The position numbers and the translations under genes are program-made. Shown piece after piece: positions 36,954-44,371 of a DNA stretch of 64,000 nt. Position 1 is the first letter of the stretch, and every line of letters begins with the position of its first letter. The notes beneath the pieces are model-generated. The model was given only the letters and a program-made list of their open reading frames with translations. It ran no database searches and was not told where the DNA came from. Origin of the DNA: a bacterium (GTDB taxonomy: Bacteria > Bacteroidota > Bacteroidia > NS11-12g > UBA955). The stretch is taken from the NCBI GenBank assembly GCA_029945665.1, contig JAQSCZ010000096.1:28862-92861 (forward strand), in the 5' to 3' direction.

Positions 36954-37557
36954 TTTCTATTTCTAAAGTTTTAATTATTTCCTCTATTTTATAATCCACT
37001 ACTGGGTCGTAAGTGTCTTTCATATTGGCATTGTATGTCTTGGCCATGGCTTGCCAAAACAAAGTTTCTAATCCACCCCTATAATTATTTAAAATCTCCC
37101 AAGTCGACTTACCAGTTTCGCGGTGTATTAGTTTCAACAAGATTTTACCTTGACTAATCGTCATATTTTTCAAATCATCCATGAACTGCTTTTTAATAGC
37201 CTTTTCACAAGCTTTCACATACTTTTTCTTTTCCCTTTCGGAAGTCATTAAATTCAAATTATCTTCCATCAATTGCAAACGAAACGCCGCCAACTTAGCG
37301 TATGGCAATGCTTTTTTTACATCGTACGCTAAATGTAAAAAGGCCTCCTTTTCTTCTTTGGTAACTGTTTCTCCTTTGTAATTAAATTTCTTTTGTAGAT
37401 AAACCGCAATTGTATCATTCCCTTCGATTTGGTAGCCAACTTTTACAACAGATGTGGTATCTCTTTTGGTACTATCCAAAGGGGCGTTTTGAGCGCACAA
37501 AATATCAACCCAAAAGAACGAATAGACCATTGATATAAATAAAAATATAGCTCTCAT
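36943..37557 (-). CDS. DUF4294 family exported protein
   Basis: This 204-residue protein of the Bacteroidota family DUF4294 has unknown function. It has a signal peptide ending near LCAQ, then a conserved region of short helices rich in Lys/Glu (YDVKKALPYAKLAAFRL, KYVKACEKAIKKQFMDDLK) and the typical IHRETGKSTWEILNNYRGG. It probably resides in the periplasm. It lies between lgt (9 bases upstream) and bshB1 (overlapping by 11 bases), which suggests translational coupling, although no functional link is evident. Confidence 0.8.
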   Translation of the reverse strand: MRAIFLFISMVYSFFWVDILCAQNAPLDSTKRDTTSVVKVGYQIEGNDTIAVYLQKKFNYKGETVTKEEKEAFLHLAYDVKKALPYAKLAAFRLQLMEDNLNLMTSEREKKKYVKACEKAIKKQFMDDLKNMTISQGKILLKLIHRETGKSTWEILNNYRGGLETLFWQAMAKTYNANMKDTYDPVVDYKIEEIIKTLEIENAP

Positions 37558-37566
37558 ACCTTCATC

Positions 37567-38781
37567 CTATTCAACAGCTGTGCCAATATTTGAAACTGGT
37601 ACTTTTTTCATAAATCCAAAAACGACAAGTAGTAACCCAACTATAAATAAGGTAGAGGATATAATTTCAGCTTGTGTGACATGCATTCCCATGAAATCCA
37701 TGATGGTATTCACTCTAATTTTCTCTATAAAAAAACGCTCAGCACCGCTGCACATCAAATAGATACCAAACAAGACACCAGCATATTTAATGCGTTTGCG
37801 CAAAAACCATAAGAACAGAAATAACAAAATACCTAAAATGGCCTCATACATGGGTGTTGGAAAAACAGAAGCTACCAGGTAAGGCGTTTGCTCAAAATCG
37901 CATCTTAAGTTTGCAATATATTCAACATCGCCTTCTAAAAATGGATTACATACTTTGTTCACATTGTTTGGATAATTGTAAGCCCATGTCCAATCTGGTA
38001 AGAAAGACATCCAACTTGGTTTTGGTAAAGTATTAACAATACCCCAATCGCCATCTCCAGCCACATGGCACCCAATTCTACCCGTACCGTATGACAACAT
38101 CATAGCAGGTCCGCCAACATCAAGCATGTGCAACGGTTTAATGCCTTTTCTTTTGGCCACTATGATAACTGCTATGCCGCCTACGATTAATCCCCCATAA
38201 AATGTTAGACCACTAAATGAAATGATATTGCCCCAAGGATCGCGGTAAAAATCAGATAGATTCTCTAAAATATGAAACAATTTAGCACCCAATAAACCAC
38301 CAACAAATGCAGCAAATGTAATGCTGCCCATGTGATAAGATGGATCTATTGTTTTAATTTCTTCTATAGGCTCCGGTAAGCGTTGTTTTTTATCTTGCCA
38401 ATAATTAATGCCAAGAAAAATGGCCGCTCCTAATATGCCATAAAGTAAACTACCCTCAGTAGAAAGGATATACGCCTGTGGATTATCACCTGTTAATGAA
38501 AAATCGAATAACAATGGTAAAAACTTATAACCTATAATTAATCCGGTAATGCCTGAAGCGATATAATCGGATTGAGACATAGCTGCACCTCTTATAACTT
38601 TAATTTGTTCGCCAACGCCGAGTATTCCTAACTTAAATTTACGTTTAAGTTCTAGGGTCATAACAAGATTAGCCGCAACAAATGATACAGCGACAAAAAA
38701 ACCGAAGGAATTAACAAGCTTTAAACCTGGTAATTCAAGACCAAACCAGTCTTTGAAAATAAAATAAAAATTAGGATACAT
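37567..38781 (-). CDS. lgt: Prolipoprotein diacylglyceryl transferase (long form)
   Basis: Lgt transfers diacylglycerol from phosphatidylglycerol to the lipobox Cys of prolipoproteins in the inner membrane. The substrate-binding signature appears as LSYGTGRIGCHVAGDGDWG, and the C-terminal motif as GAERFFIEKIRVN; the catalytic arginines fall in these two blocks. At 404 residues with about eight hydrophobic segments it is well over 100 residues longer than E. coli Lgt. The extra sequence includes an extended N-terminal membrane region and a periplasmic insert (PSWMSFLPDWTWAYN). Long Lgt proteins occur elsewhere in Bacteroidota. It overlaps mtaB by 11 bases. Confidence 0.9.
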   Translation of the reverse strand: MYPNFYFIFKDWFGLELPGLKLVNSFGFFVAVSFVAANLVMTLELKRKFKLGILGVGEQIKVIRGAAMSQSDYIASGITGLIIGYKFLPLLFDFSLTGDNPQAYILSTEGSLLYGILGAAIFLGINYWQDKKQRLPEPIEEIKTIDPSYHMGSITFAAFVGGLLGAKLFHILENLSDFYRDPWGNIISFSGLTFYGGLIVGGIAVIIVAKRKGIKPLHMLDVGGPAMMLSYGTGRIGCHVAGDGDWGIVNTLPKPSWMSFLPDWTWAYNYPNNVNKVCNPFLEGDVEYIANLRCDFEQTPYLVASVFPTPMYEAILGILLFLFLWFLRKRIKYAGVLFGIYLMCSGAERFFIEKIRVNTIMDFMGMHVTQAEIISSTLFIVGLLLVVFGFMKKVPVSNIGTAVE

Positions 38782-40096
38782 TTAATATATGTTGTGTTGA
38801 ATAATTGAGTTCACCTTCGGCAAAACCATTTTGATTGATATGCGACAAATATACTTCGCAAATTTCATTCACCAATAATGGATCGTAATCGGCCTCTACT
38901 TTGATATAATTTTCAGTAAAGCCAAACATGCGATTGCCTTTTTCTTCTTGTTCAAAAAGTACATTCGCTTTGGTATTGAGATATTGTTGATAGAAATGTT
39001 GTTTCTTTTTTTCACTTAAGATCCGCAACATCTCGGTGCGCTCGTTGCGTTTAAATTGATGCACTTTTCCACTCATTTTCTTAGCAGTGGTATTAGCCCT
39101 CTCTGAATATGGAAATACATGTAAATAGGAAACATCCAATTGATTAATGAAATTATATGTTTCTAAAAACTCTTCATCCGTTTCTCCAGGGAATCCAACA
39201 ATTACATCGACACCAATGGAGCAATGGGGCATGAGTTGTTTTATTTTACTCACTTTTTCAATGTATAATTCGCGCTCATATTTTCTTCGCATAGCCTTTA
39301 ATATGGTATTCGATCCACTTTGTAAGGGGATATGAAAATGTGGCATAAACTTATTTGAACGCGCAACAAATTCTATTATTTCATCTGTTAATAAATTTGG
39401 TTCGATTGAAGAAATACGATACCGATTTATGCCTTCAACTCTATCTAATTCCAAACACAGGTCAAAGAAAGTTTCGTTATTTTGAACACCAAAATCGCCA
39501 AGGTTAACACCCGTCAAAACAATCTCATTCACATTTGTTTGGGCAACTTGGTTGACTACTTTTAAGGTTTCCTCAATGGTATTACTTCTACTCTTACCCC
39601 TAGCCAATGGAATGGTACAGAAAGCGCAAAAATAATCGCAACCATCCTGTACTTTTAAAAACGAACGGGTTCTATCGCCTACAGAAAAACCTGGAATGAA
39701 TACATTGGTTTCTTTGATATTTTGATTGTGTATTTTAGCTGTGCCTGCCTTTTCGTACCCATCTTTTAAATGTTCAACCAAATTGAATTTTTCTGCTGCA
39801 CCTAAAACCAAGTCAACACCAGGAATTGATGCAATTTCTGCGGGTTTCAATTGGGCATAACAACCAATAATAACTACAAACGCATTGGGATTATTTTTTA
39901 ATGCTTCTTTAACTACTTTTTTGCATTTGCGATCGGCATGGTCTGTTACCGAACATGTATTGATAACATATACATCTGCTTGATCGGTAAATTCTTTTTT
40001 TACAAAACCAGCAGTTTCCAATTGGCGACCAATGGTGCTTGTTTCGGAAAAATTGAGTTTACAACCTAAGGTATAGAAAGCGACCGATTTTTGCAT
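38771..40096 (-). CDS. mtaB: tRNA (t6A37) methylthiotransferase MtaB
   Basis: MtaB converts t6A to ms2t6A at position 37 of ANN-decoding tRNAs by radical SAM chemistry with two 4Fe-4S clusters. The 441-residue protein has the N-terminal UPF0004 domain with cluster cysteines in YTLGCKLNFSET, VINTCSVTDHAD and VIIGCYAQ. The radical SAM motif is CDYFCAFCTIP at about 155-165 with LTGVNLGDFG after it, and a C-terminal TRAM-like region follows. It is the first gene of the minus-strand operon; TAACTTTG (40105-40112 on the plus strand) precedes the ATG by 8 bases. Confidence 0.92.
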   Translation of the reverse strand: MQKSVAFYTLGCKLNFSETSTIGRQLETAGFVKKEFTDQADVYVINTCSVTDHADRKCKKVVKEALKNNPNAFVVIIGCYAQLKPAEIASIPGVDLVLGAAEKFNLVEHLKDGYEKAGTAKIHNQNIKETNVFIPGFSVGDRTRSFLKVQDGCDYFCAFCTIPLARGKSRSNTIEETLKVVNQVAQTNVNEIVLTGVNLGDFGVQNNETFFDLCLELDRVEGINRYRISSIEPNLLTDEIIEFVARSNKFMPHFHIPLQSGSNTILKAMRRKYERELYIEKVSKIKQLMPHCSIGVDVIVGFPGETDEEFLETYNFINQLDVSYLHVFPYSERANTTAKKMSGKVHQFKRNERTEMLRILSEKKKQHFYQQYLNTKANVLFEQEEKGNRMFGFTENYIKVEADYDPLLVNEICEVYLSHINQNGFAEGELNYSTQHILNVS

Positions 40097-40104
40097 GAAA
40101 GGTG

Positions 40105-40112
40105 CAAAGTTA
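40105..40112 (-). promoter_or_regulatory. Promoter -7 box of the mtaB-lgt-DUF4294-bshB1 operon
   Basis: Minus-strand TAACTTTG ends 8 bases before the mtaB ATG. No clear -33 TTG is present at the usual distance, so this is a moderate match. Confidence 0.45.
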
Positions 40113-40240
40113 AAGCTTTTGGAGTAATAAAAGGAAGGTGGATTTGGGTAAGTTTTACAAGTGGCTTTGTGGTTAAATGTTTGTCATTTTATTTGCAAAT
40201 ACAGGCAAATAAATCGCCAAACATGGTCAGCATTGTGACC

Positions 40241-40267
40241 GTAACCCCGCACCTGGTGCGGGGTTAC
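40241..40267. repeat. Perfect GC-rich palindrome in repeat copy 1
   Basis: Arms GTAACCCCGCACC and GGTGCGGGGTTAC (13 bases each) surround a single T. The same place in copy 2 (40505-40531) and copy 3 (40769-40795) keeps the dyad with two mismatched positions. Confidence 0.95.
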
Positions 40268-40275
40268 AAACATGT

Positions 40276-40290
40276 GACCCCGATGGGGTC
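40276..40290. repeat. Second palindrome of the repeat unit
   Basis: GACCCC, GAT, GGGGTC in copy 1. Copy 2 (40540-40554) has GACCCC-GCT-GGGGTC. The end of copy 3 has CCCAATTGGG near 40807-40816, a different sequence that is again self-complementary. Confidence 0.85.
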
Positions 40291-40846
40291 ATTGGTATTA
40301 CTCATAATTTTAAATTGCAAACAATCAATAGTCTTAGCTTGTCAATAGACTTGGATGGAAACATGTTGCAATTTTCAGTTAAAAAGACTTGAGTGAGGAT
40401 TAAGTTTGCATTGGAAATGAAAATTAAACTTTTGAGTTAAATGTTTGTCATTTTATTTGCGAATACAAGCAAATAAATCGCCAAACATAGTCAGCACTGT
40501 GACCGTAACCCCTCACCAGGTGCGGGGATACAAACATTTGACCCCGCTGGGGTCATTGGTGTTACTCATAATTTTAAATTGCAAACAATCAATAGTCTTA
40601 GCTTGTCAATAGACTTGGATGGAAACATGTTGCAATTTTCAGTTAAAAAGACTTGAGTGAGGATTAAGTTTGCATTGGAAATGAAAATTAAACTTTTGAG
40701 TTAAATGTTTGTCATTTTATTTGCGAATACAAGCAAATAAATCGCCAAACATAGTCAGCACTGTGACCGTAACCCCTCACCAGGTGCGGGGATACAAACA
40801 TGCGACCCCAATTGGGTGATTGGAATTGGTGGCTTTGTCCTAGCTA

Positions 40847-41767
40847 TTATTCTAAGAAACCAAGATTTCTTTTAAACCCCTCATATTTAGTGCGTTTAAC
40901 TGCACTTTTAGAAAACACTTTATTAAAAACTTCTTCCGTTATCTCCGTCCATTCAGTTTTGCTGAAGTTTTCTATTTCTGGCTTTATCGTAAAATTATGT
41001 TCTTTGTTTGGCTTAGAAAAACGATTCCAAGGGCAAATATCTTGGCAAATATCACAACCGAATACCCAGTTTTCCATTTTGCTTTTAAACGCATTTGGAA
41101 TAGCATCTTTCAACTCAATGGTGAGATATGAAATACATTTGGATGCATTCAATGTCTTATTGGGTAAAATGGCCTCTGTTGGGCAAGCATCAACACATGC
41201 AGTGCAAGAACCGCAATAGTCTTTAATGGGCGAATCATATTCACAATCAAGATCAAGTATAAGCTCCGATAGAAAGAAGAAGGACCCTTGCCCTTTGTTA
41301 ATTAATAAACCATGTTTACCAATCCAACCTAAACCACTTTTTTCGGCCCATACTCTTTCCATAACTGGCGCACTATCTGTAAATGCACGGCCTTCTACTG
41401 CACCAATTTGCGCTTGAATTAGGACCATTAGTTCTTTGCATTTATCCTTTAATACATCATGATAATCGTTACCATAGGCATATTTAGCAATTTTAGCATC
41501 GCTGGTTTGCTGTTGTTTTTCAGGATAGTAATTATACAATAGACTGACAACAGACTTAGCTCCAGGCACTAATAAAGTGGGGTCTAAACGTTTATCAAAA
41601 TGGTTTTCGAGGTACTGCATCTGACCATTAAAACCCTTGTTTAACCAAGCTTCTACTCTAGGTGCCTCGGTTTCCAAATAACCTGCTTTTGAGATACCAC
41701 AAAACGAAAAACCCAGCTGAGTGGATAGTTTTTTGATGATTAAAGAATTTTGTAATGCTTGGGACAT
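40847..41767 (-). CDS. queG: Epoxyqueuosine reductase QueG
   Basis: QueG reduces epoxyqueuosine to queuosine in tRNA, the last step of that modification, using cobalamin and two 4Fe-4S clusters. The 306-residue protein shows the catalytic Asp in [25 protein letters not shown] (quoted in part: [19 protein letters not shown]) and the ferredoxin-type motifs [16 protein letters not shown] and [11 protein letters not shown]. The length corresponds to the shorter QueG form without HEAT repeats. It is the last gene of a minus-strand run (T9SS protein, truB, ribF, M23, queG). The queE gene for an earlier step is also in this window, at 53282. Confidence 0.93.
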   Translation of the reverse strand: MSQALQNSLIIKKLSTQLGFSFCGISKAGYLETEAPRVEAWLNKGFNGQMQYLENHFDKRLDPTLLVPGAKSVVSLLYNYYPEKQQQTSDAKIAKYAYGNDYHDVLKDKCKELMVLIQAQIGAVEGRAFTDSAPVMERVWAEKSGLGWIGKHGLLINKGQGSFFFLSELILDLDCEYDSPIKDYCGSCTACVDACPTEAILPNKTLNASKCISYLTIELKDAIPNAFKSKMENWVFGCDICQDICPWNRFSKPNKEHNFTIKPEIENFSKTEWTEITEEVFNKVFSKSAVKRTKYEGFKRNLGFLE

Positions 41768-41800
41768 AGGAAAATTAGGGACGAAAATAGGACTAAGTGT

Positions 41801-42727
41801 CTATTTCACCTTTAATTTCTTTCCCAAAGGTAGAATAGCAGTAGCTTTAATTTTGTTTAATTTACAAAGCTTAACAACCGTTGTATGGTGTTTTCTTGCA
41901 ATAGCACTCAAGGTATCACCGCGTTTAACGACATGAAGACTTTGCGATTTTTTTGCCTTGGTGTAATGTGATTCACTGTGGTCAACATTACCAGACCTGC
42001 TTTTCTTAACTAATTTATTATTTTCAAACAAACTGCCATCAATGGTAATTTCATTATTTAAAAGAGAGAATTTATCAAAGGCAATAAATTTAGCAGGATC
42101 AATGGGTTTACCCATAAAACGCATTTCGAAATGCAGATGAGAACCAAAACTATGGCCTGTGTTACCGCCTAATCCGAGCACTTCGCCAGCTTTAACGGAC
42201 TGCCCTACTTCCACTATATTTTTAGAGAGATGTCCATATAAGGTTTCCAATCCATTGTGATGACGGATTACTACCATATTTCCATAACCAAAATAATATC
42301 GAGACATTCGAACGACCCCATCAAAAGCACTCACAACTGAATCGCCCGTTTCTAAATCTAAATCAACGCCTTGGTGGTGTTTGCCCCAACGGGTGCCAAA
42401 TTCTGAAGTGACCATGGAAGCTATTGGAATACAAAAACCAATTGAATCATAAGATAAACACAAACTTACGGGCTCATTAAAACTGTTATAATCGTATAAG
42501 TATGGGTTAAGATTTTCGTTATCCCAAGTATTCAAATATAATTGCCAAGCAGTGTTAAAGGTAGAATCAAACTCTTTGCTAAGATGATCAGTTTTATAAT
42601 TAATTAAGTCCGAACCATCCGAATTTATCAAATTTGTAAATGTATTGGCTTCAATAAAGCCAATACTAACTAGAAATAAGGCCAGAAAAGCGATTATTTT
42701 ATAGCGATTGTAAAATTGATAATGCAT
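41801..42727 (-). CDS. M23 family peptidase with C-terminal LysM
   Basis: This exported endopeptidase of the lysostaphin/LytM type probably cuts peptidoglycan cross-links, or acts as an EnvC-like activator. About 308 residues: signal peptide (YKIIAFLALFLVSIGFIEA), a spacer, then the M23 domain at about 120-225 with HHQGVDLDLETGD (zinc ligands H-x3-D) and GSHLHFEMRFMG (H-x-H). A LysM domain closes the protein (LHVVKRGDTLSAIARKHHTT). All zinc ligands are present, so it may be active. The start is uncertain: ATGs at 42763, 42742 and 42727 are in frame. I prefer 42727 because it places a basic residue directly before the hydrophobic core. It overlaps the ribF 3' end. Confidence 0.87.
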   Translation of the reverse strand: MHYQFYNRYKIIAFLALFLVSIGFIEANTFTNLINSDGSDLINYKTDHLSKEFDSTFNTAWQLYLNTWDNENLNPYLYDYNSFNEPVSLCLSYDSIGFCIPIASMVTSEFGTRWGKHHQGVDLDLETGDSVVSAFDGVVRMSRYYFGYGNMVVIRHHNGLETLYGHLSKNIVEVGQSVKAGEVLGLGGNTGHSFGSHLHFEMRFMGKPIDPAKFIAFDKFSLLNNEITIDGSLFENNKLVKKSRSGNVDHSESHYTKAKKSQSLHVVKRGDTLSAIARKHHTTVVKLCKLNKIKATAILPLGKKLKVK

Positions 42728-43631
42728 TAAGTTTATCAGCATGCAAATTTTGTACCAAAACATCTAAATTTTCGAATTTCAACTCATCACGCATTCGTTC
42801 AATTAATTGTATTTCAACGATTTCTCCATATATTTCGGCATTAAAATCAAAAATATTAACCTCAATACTGAATTTTTTTTCTGGAACGGTCGGATTATCT
42901 CCAATATTTAACATTCCAATATATTTTTGTCTGTTTATCAATACCTTAACTGCATATACTCCTTTTGCAGGTACTAATTTAAATAAATCTTCAATTTCTA
43001 AATTAGCAGTTGGATAACCTAAAGTTCTTCCTAATTTTCTGCCGTGAACTACCCTTCCATGAAAATTATAAGGCCGACCTAAATACTGATTGGCTGTTTT
43101 GACATCACCCTCAGCCAATGCGGTGCGAATCTTAGTACTACTTATTGTAATATGGTTTAAATCCTCAGCATGTATTTCTTGCACCTTATAGTTGAACTTA
43201 GTTGCATTCGCCACCAAAAGATTGATATCACCTTCCCTATTCCGCCCAAACCGATGGTCATAGCCAATTATAGCAATTTGGATATTGAGCTCATTGACCA
43301 AAAAATGTTTAATATAATCTTCTGGTAAAATATTACTAAAACTTTTAGTGAATGGCACCACAACAACATTATCAATACCGCACTGCTCAATCACTTCCAA
43401 TTTTTCATCAAGTGTTTGTAACAATTTCAAATCATTGTCTTCAGGAAAAAGCAACAAGCGAGGGTGTGGCCAAAAAGTAAGCAATACACTTTCGCCTCCA
43501 ATAGTCTCCGTGGCTTGTTTGACTTGGAGTAATATTTTTTGATGTCCTAAATGAACACCATCAAAAGTACCTTGCGTAAATACTGTTGGTTTAAAATCGG
43601 GTAAATGATCGAGACTCTCAAAAATTCGCAT
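42699..43631 (-). CDS. ribF: Bifunctional riboflavin kinase/FAD synthetase
   Basis: RibF phosphorylates riboflavin to FMN and adenylylates FMN to FAD in the cytoplasm. In this 310-residue protein the N-terminal nucleotidyltransferase domain has GTFDGVHLGHQKIL and IGYDHRFGRNREGDINLL. The C-terminal kinase domain begins at GRPYNFHGRVVHGRKLGRTLGYPTANL (quoted in part: RKLGRTLGYPTANL). I placed the start at the ATG at 43631, 2 bases past the truB stop; the frame open from the TTG at 43646 would extend into truB without homology. The order truB-ribF is widely conserved. Confidence 0.94.
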   Translation of the reverse strand: MRIFESLDHLPDFKPTVFTQGTFDGVHLGHQKILLQVKQATETIGGESVLLTFWPHPRLLLFPEDNDLKLLQTLDEKLEVIEQCGIDNVVVVPFTKSFSNILPEDYIKHFLVNELNIQIAIIGYDHRFGRNREGDINLLVANATKFNYKVQEIHAEDLNHITISSTKIRTALAEGDVKTANQYLGRPYNFHGRVVHGRKLGRTLGYPTANLEIEDLFKLVPAKGVYAVKVLINRQKYIGMLNIGDNPTVPEKKFSIEVNIFDFNAEIYGEIVEIQLIERMRDELKFENLDVLVQNLHADKLNALSILQSL

Positions 43632-43633
43632 AC

Positions 43634-44371
43634 TCAGAAGCCACAAAGATGCTGAAAATCCTCAATATTAAAGGCATCATTTATATCATAATCGCCAATT
43701 TTAGTTCTCCTTAAGGCCGATAAATGCGAACCACTTTTTAAATGAATACCGAAATCGTTGGCTAAGGAGCGTATATAAGTCCCTTTGCTACATCCAACTT
43801 GGAAATTAATATGTGGCAGTTCTCCGCTTATTATAAACTCACTTATGGAAATAACTCTTTGCTTTATCTCTACTTCTATTCCTTGCCTTGCAAATTTATA
43901 AGCGCGGGTGCCGTTAATTTTAACTGCCGAAAACACAGGTGGGGTTTGGGTTACATCGCCCGTAAAATATTGGGCTGCATCTTTTAAATCTTTTTCGCTT
44001 AAATGTTTATAATCAAAGTCCGCATCAAACGCCGTTTCCAAATCATAACTGGGTGTAGTATTTCCAAAGGTGATGGTGCCAGTATAAACTTTGGCTTGAT
44101 TTTGAATTTTTTCAATCATTTTGGTGCACTTACCCGTGCAGACAATTAAGAGTCCTGTTGCCAATGGATCAAGTGTTCCAGCATGTCCAACTCGCGCCGC
44201 TTTGGTTACATACTTAACCTTTTTAACGAGTTTAAAAGAACTCCAATGCAAAGGTTTATCGAATAATAGGATACTTCCAGTTTTGAGTTTCTCTAAATCA
44301 AAGTTTTCAGGGGTCATTAAAAAGTCGCTCAAAGGCAACTCAAGCAAATCAGATTTTACTGAATTTTCCAT
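43634..44371 (-). CDS. truB: tRNA pseudouridine(55) synthase TruB
   Basis: TruB makes pseudouridine 55 in the T-loop of tRNAs. The catalytic Asp is in GHAGTLDPLATGLLIVCTGK, with the family motifs ILLFDKPLHWSSF before it and GSHLSALRRTKIGDYDINDAF near the end. The protein has 245 residues with only a short C-terminal part and no complete PUA domain. The ATG at 44371 adds about 18 residues compared with the likely core start MTPENF at 44317; the longer frame overlaps the upstream T9SS gene by 23 bases, so the shorter start is a serious alternative. Confidence 0.92.
   Translation of the reverse strand: MENSVKSDLLELPLSDFLMTPENFDLEKLKTGSILLFDKPLHWSSFKLVKKVKYVTKAARVGHAGTLDPLATGLLIVCTGKCTKMIEKIQNQAKVYTGTITFGNTTPSYDLETAFDADFDYKHLSEKDLKDAAQYFTGDVTQTPPVFSAVKINGTRAYKFARQGIEVEIKQRVISISEFIISGELPHINFQVGCSKGTYIRSLANDFGIHLKSGSHLSALRRTKIGDYDINDAFNIEDFQHLCGF

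Larger units (their letters stand above)
40161..40838. repeat. Array of three 264-base tandem repeats bracketed by a 10-base direct repeat
   Basis: Copy 1 runs 40177-40440, copy 2 40441-40704, and copy 3 is partial from 40705 to about 40825; the period is exactly 264 bases. Copies 2 and 3 share the same variants against copy 1 (for example GTAACCCCTCACC for GTAACCCCGCACC), so they are the most recent duplicates. Each unit has several inverted repeats: TTTATTTGC/GCAAATAAA, a large GC-rich hairpin, GACCCC/GGGGTC, and AATTGCAA/TTGCAATT further on. The 10-mer GTGGCTTTGT occurs at 40161-40170 and again at 40829-40838, exactly outside the two ends of the array. No reading frame is conserved. This fills the 750-base gap between mtaB and queG. 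Confidence 0.9.

Noticed and set aside
40091-40348. Open frame of 85 codons across the first 264-base repeat
   Set aside because: It crosses the repeat boundary, is not preserved in copies 2 and 3, and resembles no protein; the repeats behave as non-coding.
40161-40838. CRISPR array or integron attC cluster
   Set aside because: Units are 264 bases and nearly identical throughout, with no short repeat/variable spacer pattern. attC sites would flank different cassettes, and no cas genes or integrase are present.
44349-44371. Deliberate overlapping-gene regulation between the T9SS gene and truB
   Set aside because: The 23-base overlap depends on the longer truB start; with the ATG at 44317 there is no overlap, so nothing can be built on it.
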